This document shows, in pieces, positions 58,850 to 64,000 of a DNA stretch of 64,000 nucleotides; position 1 is the stretch's first letter; the number at the start of each line of letters is the position of its first letter. Below the pieces are notes generated by a model, which saw only the letters and a program-made list of their open reading frames with translations, was not told the DNA's origin and searched no databases. Both the position numbers and the translations under genes were made by a program. The stretch comes from Yersinia rohdei ATCC 43380 (GTDB taxonomy: Bacteria > Pseudomonadota > Gammaproteobacteria > Enterobacterales > Enterobacteriaceae): the NCBI RefSeq assembly GCF_000173775.1, contig NZ_ACCD01000009.1:1-64000 (forward strand), read 5' to 3'.

Positions 58850-60280
58850 TTAGCCACGGCCATTCTTGATTGACTGAATAATATTGGTGGTGGAAACACC
58901 ATCTTCAAAATTCAGCACTTTAACCTCCCCACCTGCGGCCCAAACTTCGGCGCTACCGGCAATTTCATCTGGCTTATAATCGCCGCCTTTCACCAGTAAA
59001 TCCGGTAAAATATCAGCAATTAAGCGCTGTGGAGTGTCTTCTTCAAAGGGCACGACCCAATCTACGGCTTCCAGTGCACCTAAGACAATCATGCGTTGAT
59101 CCAATGGATTTACCGGGCGTTTTTCGCCTTTCAATCGTTTAGTGGAAGCATCGCTGTTAACTGCCACAATCAGCCGGTCACCCAGTTTGCGGGCATTGGC
59201 TAAGTAGGAAACATGACCCGCATGGAGAATGTCGAAGATGCCATTGGTCATCACGACTTTTTCGCCGCGCTGCCGGGCCTGCGCAACTGCTTTTTTCAGT
59301 TGCTGCTCATCCATCACGCCGAAACCGGTTTCAGCACGGCCACGGATAGCATTTTCCAGCTCAATTGGCGACACCGTCGAGGTGCCTAACTTACCCACCA
59401 CCACACCGGCTGCTGCATTCGCGAGGAAGCAGGATTCTTCAAGGGTGTTACCTGCCGCCAATGCCGCCGCCAGCACCCCAATAACCGTGTCACCGGCACC
59501 GGTTACATCAAACACTTCTTGTGCTTGAGTCGGTAAATGTAACGGTGGCTTGCCCGGTTGTAGCAAAGTCATCCCTTGTTCAGAGCGGGTCACCAGCAAC
59601 GCTGAAAGCTCAAAATCTGCCACCAGCCTCATCCCACGGCTCACCAATTCTTCTTCATTTTTACAGTGGCCGACCACGGCTTCAAATTCAGATAAATTAG
59701 GTGTTAGCAGAGTTGCGCCGCGATAACGTTCAAAATCGCTGCCTTTAGGATCGATAAGTACCGGAACTTTTGCTTTACGCGCCAGTTGGATCATCGGTTG
59801 TACGCAGCTCAACGCACCTTTGGCGTAATCAGACAGTACCAATGCGCCAATTTGTGGTAGCGCTTGTTGAATACGCTCAAAAATAGGCTGAGGGTCAACC
59901 CCATCAAAACCTTCTTCAAAATCCAGACGGATCAGCTGTTGGTTTCGAGAAAGCACCCGCAATTTGGTAATGGTTGGGTGAGTTGGCACCGAAACAAAAT
60001 CACAGCGCACCTGGACTTCATTCAGCTTGCTGGTTAGAGCGCGCGCGGCATCATCAATACCGGTCAAGCCGACAAGACGGGAAATTGCGCCAAGGGAAGC
60101 GATATTCATCGCAACGTTCGCAGCGCCACCGGGGCGTTCTTCGATGGTATCGACTTTGACAACCGGCACTGGCGCTTCTGGTGAAATTCGGCTGGTTGGG
60201 CCATACCAATAGCGGTCTAACATAACATCACCGACAACTAATACACCGGCGCGGCGAAAATCAGGCAGTGTGACTTTCAT
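58850..60280 (-). CDS. hldE: Bifunctional heptose kinase/adenylyltransferase HldE
   Basis: HldE makes ADP-heptose for the lipopolysaccharide inner core. The 476 residues contain an N-terminal ribokinase-like kinase (residues 1-318, with [15 protein letters not shown] and [20 protein letters not shown] holding the catalytic Asp) and a C-terminal nucleotidyltransferase (344-476, with [20 protein letters not shown], the HxGH motif). The length agrees with E. coli (477). It is downstream of glnE as in E. coli. Confidence 0.96.
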   Translation of the reverse strand: MKVTLPDFRRAGVLVVGDVMLDRYWYGPTSRISPEAPVPVVKVDTIEERPGGAANVAMNIASLGAISRLVGLTGIDDAARALTSKLNEVQVRCDFVSVPTHPTITKLRVLSRNQQLIRLDFEEGFDGVDPQPIFERIQQALPQIGALVLSDYAKGALSCVQPMIQLARKAKVPVLIDPKGSDFERYRGATLLTPNLSEFEAVVGHCKNEEELVSRGMRLVADFELSALLVTRSEQGMTLLQPGKPPLHLPTQAQEVFDVTGAGDTVIGVLAAALAAGNTLEESCFLANAAAGVVVGKLGTSTVSPIELENAIRGRAETGFGVMDEQQLKKAVAQARQRGEKVVMTNGIFDILHAGHVSYLANARKLGDRLIVAVNSDASTKRLKGEKRPVNPLDQRMIVLGALEAVDWVVPFEEDTPQRLIADILPDLLVKGGDYKPDEIAGSAEVWAAGGEVKVLNFEDGVSTTNIIQSIKNGRG

Positions 60281-60406
60281 ACGTTAGCCCCCCAAAGTAA
60301 GCTGTCATTAACCCCGAAAACACCCATCCCTTCGCTCCAATTTTGTGTTTATTTTATAGCGTCAGATAATATCACAGACGCCTTGCATACCTTTAATAAC
60401 TGGAAT

Positions 60407-63258
60407 TTATGCACTTGCTGGCGCGGCCACCAGCCATTTATGCCAGCTGTCAGCCACTTGTTTTCTTTCTGTGATAAAGCTCTCAACCGAGACTTTGCTT
60501 GATTGTTCCTGCAATGCCAGATGATGAATTTCATCACGCATAGTGACATAAGCATGGGTCAGTGCCGCCGCTTCCTCCGCTGCCATAATGTCGTAATTGG
60601 CCATAAGCTCAAAAATACGCACATTATCAGACCAGCGAGTTAGGCGCGGTTCACTGGCGGCATAGCGCAACACCAAGTATTGCGCGATAAACTCAATATC
60701 AGTTATGCCACCTTCATCTGCTTTGATATCAAAGACATCGCGCTGCTTACTGCCCAGATGATTGCGCATTTTCTCGCGCATTTCGCGCACTTCTTGCTGC
60801 AATTGCGCATTTTCACGATGACGGCAAAGTATTTGCTGGCGAATGCTATCAAACTGTTGGTGCAGCTCAGGATCGCCATACACAATGCGGGCACGAACCA
60901 ACGCCTGATGCTCCCATGTCCAGGCCTCATTCTGCTGGTAATCGGCGAACGCCTCGACGGTGCTGACCAGCATGCCCGCTTCACCGGATGGCCGCAGCCG
61001 CGCGTCTACCTCATACAAAATGCCGGAGGAAGTGCGGGTACTGAATAAATGCATGACGCGCTGCGCTAAACGTAAATAAAACTGGCGACCATCAATACTG
61101 CGCTCACCGTCGGTCATTACATCCAGCGGGCAATCGAGCAAGAATACCAAATCCAAATCAGAGCTGTAACCCAGTTCCCAGCCCCCTAATTTGCCATAAC
61201 CAATCACCGCAAAACCACGTCCTTCGCGGTGTTGTAATGGCTCGGCTGACCGTAGCGCGCGACCATCTGCCCCCAGGCTTGCTGAATAACCGCATCAATA
61301 ATGGCCTCAGCCAGGTAGGTTAAGTGGTCGCTAACTTTCATTACTGGCAGTGCCTCGGTGATATCACCCGCAGCAATGCGTAATTGTTGAGCCTGTTTAA
61401 ACTGGCGCAATGCTTCCAGTTGCTGCTCTTCGTCATCTTCCGGCACCCGCAGCAAATATTGGCGCAATTCATCGCGGTAGGCACCGGGCGCTAATGGCTG
61501 GTAGAAGGATTGAGAATCGAGTAATTCATCCAACAACAAAGGGTAGCGGGCCAACTGACTGGCAACCATCGGAGAGGCTGAACATAAGCGAATAACATGT
61601 TTTAGCGCCGCATGGTACTCAACCAATAATTCCAGATAGGTGGTGCGGGTAACAATGCTCAGCAGCAGCTGCACCAGGCGGCGCAGTGCAATATTGGCAT
61701 CAGGGCGTGGGCAGACCTCGGCAAACAGCCTCGGCATAAGTTGATCTAGCACCTCACGCCCCCGTGGGCCAATAGTGCGTTTATCCACATCATGGCGAAA
61801 ATCATAAATAGTGGTCAATAATTGGCGGCGAGCGGCTTCGTCCAGATGAGGAGTCAGTGGCGCTAAGTCACACTCCTCCAGGGCATCCTGCCACAAGCTT
61901 TTATACAGGCCGTGACAGGGATCTTCACCGATATCAGGGGTATCATCGCCAATCAGGTCATCAAAAACCCGCCGCACTGCCTGCATATGCTGCTCTAAAG
62001 CGCGATGCATTGCAGCCCAGTCCGCATACCCCATCCCCCACGCAAGGCGGGCTTGATTCAGGGTATCATTAGGTAGTGTCTGGGTTTGTTCATCACCAAT
62101 AGCTTGCAGCAGATTCTCTAAGCGGCGCAAAAACAGATAGCTGCCACTGAGGTCATTTACCTGTTCCTCGGGCAATAAACCTAGCTCTGCCACTGCCTGC
62201 AAGGTGGGCAGCAAAGCTCGCAGTTGTAAGCGCGGCTCACGGCCACCACGAATTAACTGGAATACCTGCGTGATAAATTCAATCTCACGGATCCCACCAG
62301 CCCCTAGCTTGATATTGTCTTTCAGCCCACGCCGCCGAACTTCGCGCGCAATCATCCCTTTCATGTTACGCAGCGATTGGATCACACTGAAATCGATATA
62401 GCGACGAAAGATAAAGGGTCGCAGCGTCTGGCGCAGTTCATGACTGTAATGGTCATCAGCACCGCCCATCAGACGGGCCTTAACCATCGCATAGCGCTCC
62501 CAGTCACGCCCTTGTTCCTGGTAATAATCCTCCAGTGCAGCAAAGCTGAGCACCAGCGGGCCACTGTCACCAAATGGGCGTAGGCGCATATCCACCCGGT
62601 AGACAAAACCGTCGATGGTTTGCTGATCCAGCGCCTTAATTAACCGTTGGCCTAAGCGAGTAAAAAACTGGGCATTATCCAGTTGGCGGCGTCCGCCCTG
62701 TGTCTGGCCGTTTTCCGGGTAGGCAAAAATCAGGTCGATATCTGACGAGAAATTCAGCTCGCCACCGCCTAATTTCCCCATACCTAAAATCAGCAAAGGT
62801 TGCGGCAGGCCTTGGCTGTTAACAGGGGTACCGAACTCGCGACAGCAAGCCTGATAAAGCCAATCACGTGCTGCAATAATGACACATTCAGCCAACCAAC
62901 TCAGTTGCTGCAAGGTATCAGTCGTCGAGCTGGTTTGCAGTGCCTGTGACCAGGCAATTCGCACCATAATCCGGCGGCGAAATAGCCGTAACGCCGCTAA
63001 TAACGCGGCTTCATCGGTTACGTCGGCCAGTGCCTGCTCTAGCCACTGGGGATAATATTGCCACTCTTGCGGTTGCGGCGGTTGCTGATGCAACTCATCC
63101 AGCCATTGAGGGTGAATCAGCAACATGTCACTGACAAAATCACTCAACGCTAATACTGCAATATCTTCTTCACGCAAGCTCGGTGGAGCTGCTAACTCAT
63201 TGAAGCGCTGCTGAACATGCTGCACCTGAAGCTGTAATTCCGAAGAGAGTGGCAACAT
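60407..63258 (-). pseudogene. glnE: Glutamine synthetase adenylyltransferase/removase GlnE, broken by a one-base deletion
   Basis: GlnE adds and removes AMP on glutamine synthetase. Two adjoining frames cover the whole protein. The first (63258-61204, 684 residues) has the removase nucleotidyltransferase motif [20 protein letters not shown]; the second (61207-60407, 266 residues) begins at the transferase motif [19 protein letters not shown]. At the junction the sequence reads CATTACAACACC on the coding strand; one more T (CAT TTA CAA CAC CGC) restores [19 protein letters not shown], as in relatives. So one base is missing at 61236-61237. By chance or not, the halves then overlap as GTGA with AAGGA 12 bases upstream, so separate transferase synthesis is conceivable. 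Mutation or sequencing error is likelier. Confidence 0.9.
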
Positions 63259-63269
63259 AGCAAATTCCT

Positions 63270-64000
63270 TTAATTGGCAGCGCCATTAAGCCAAAATGCA
63301 GCCTGGGATAAAGCTTCCTTACGAGCGGTATCGCGCCAGTGGCCCTGACGTTCCATTATCGCCAGTTGCAAACCAAACCAGCCGTCAATATAGGGATGCC
63401 ATTCATTCTGTGGATAAAAGCCGGAAAGCAATTGGAAGGACATAATCTGCCGGTTTAAACGCGGAAGTTGTGCCAAATAACCATCATCGTCCATATGGTG
63501 GCCAAAGGCCTCTTTCAAGTCCGCTGCACTGCGGCTCAACATGATGTCGCAGAAGCGTTTAAACGAACCTTCAAACTTGGTTAGCGCTTTAGCGTCCATA
63601 AATGGTCGCCAGCCGGAGGTTACCAGCCACGATGTGAGTGCTAACTTACATTTCAGATAATCCGCGCTATAGCAGAGTAACTCAGCATTGGCATTTTTCG
63701 GCTCTAGCTGTGGTTCTAGCGCAATAATTGAAGCACGTAAATCGGTGCTGGCTTTGCGTGGCACGAGTCCACCAAAAATCGCCAATGTCTGGCGTATCAT
63801 CGCTAATGCTTCCAGAATCATTGCCTTGGCGGCAGGCTCGCCGCGCAGCCATAACTCTTCGTGATATTGCCAGTGATCCAAAGCCATCTCTAACCCTGCA
63901 ACCATCCCTTGCTCAACAGTAGATTTTGGCGCTGGCTGTAAGACTAATAATGGGCGCAATTCACGTGGCGGATTGCCTTGTGCTAAATGATAGCCGCGTG
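63270..64000 (-). CDS. ygiF: Inorganic triphosphatase YgiF, 5' part cut by the window edge
   Basis: The frame is open from the right window edge to the stop at 63270, giving about 243 residues of the C-terminal part. It starts within [16 protein letters not shown], which matches the end of the CYTH domain of E. coli YgiF (433 residues), then continues as a CHAD domain with conserved basic and His positions ([44 protein letters not shown]). The catalytic CYTH domain itself lies outside the window. The TTG at 63959 is not a true start. glnE follows 11 bases on. Confidence 0.92.
   Translation of the reverse strand, partial: RGYHLAQGNPPRELRPLLVLQPAPKSTVEQGMVAGLEMALDHWQYHEELWLRGEPAAKAMILEALAMIRQTLAIFGGLVPRKASTDLRASIIALEPQLEPKNANAELLCYSADYLKCKLALTSWLVTSGWRPFMDAKALTKFEGSFKRFCDIMLSRSAADLKEAFGHHMDDDGYLAQLPRLNRQIMSFQLLSGFYPQNEWHPYIDGWFGLQLAIMERQGHWRDTARKEALSQAAFWLNGAAN

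Overview
The window reads as a chromosomal segment of an enterobacterium, most probably a Yersinia of the enterocolitica-like group. The right half keeps the E. coli K-12 gene order almost gene for gene (metC / yghB / yqhC-yqhD-dkgA / ygiQ-ftsP-plsC-parC / mdaB-ygiN / parE-yqiA-cpdA-yqiB-nudF / tolC-ygiB-ygiC / ygiD / ribB / ubiK / hldE-glnE-ygiF). The left half carries accessory loci. The genus is inferred from the fepBDGC-fes cluster without siderophore synthesis genes, the long form of ExbB and the tad locus next to exbBD. The species is not determined.

Layout. 1-3.6 kb: a secreted LprI-like protein and a methyl-accepting chemotaxis protein in AT-rich surroundings. 3.6-9.2 kb: a catecholate siderophore import set, with Fur-box-like sites before fepB and before fepD; the lipoprotein FepB, the permeases FepD and FepG and the ATPase FepC face the esterase Fes. 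No enterobactin synthesis gene or outer-membrane receptor is present, so the set looks built to use siderophores made elsewhere. 9.6-16.5 kb: a copper/silver export operon (a small Met/His-rich secreted protein, CusF-like chaperone, CusC, CusB with its own C-terminal CusF domain, CusA) closed by a clear terminator. 17.1-28.7 kb: a complete, visibly AT-rich tad (tight adherence, Flp pilus) locus of 13 genes, preceded by a membrane-anchored winged-helix regulator. 28.7-30.2 kb: exbB-exbD with a Fur-box-like site. From 30.6 kb on: the conserved housekeeping backbone, with a strong FMN riboswitch before ribB.

The tad locus is the main accessory system. It has the canonical order flp-tadV-rcpC-rcpA-(rcpB position)-tadZ-A-B-C-D-E-F-G. 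The rcpB position is occupied by a small four-cysteine secreted protein that I cannot assign. A perfect 13-bp hairpin sits between the pilin gene and tadV. The secretin gene rcpA is out of frame at a run of eight A.

Three genes in this one window carry single-base lesions: rcpA (extra A in an A-run), ygiC (amber codon in place of Trp12) and glnE (missing T at the junction of the two enzymatic halves). They may be real pseudogenes, switchable sites or sequencing errors. I found no tRNA, rRNA, CRISPR array, integrase or insertion sequence.
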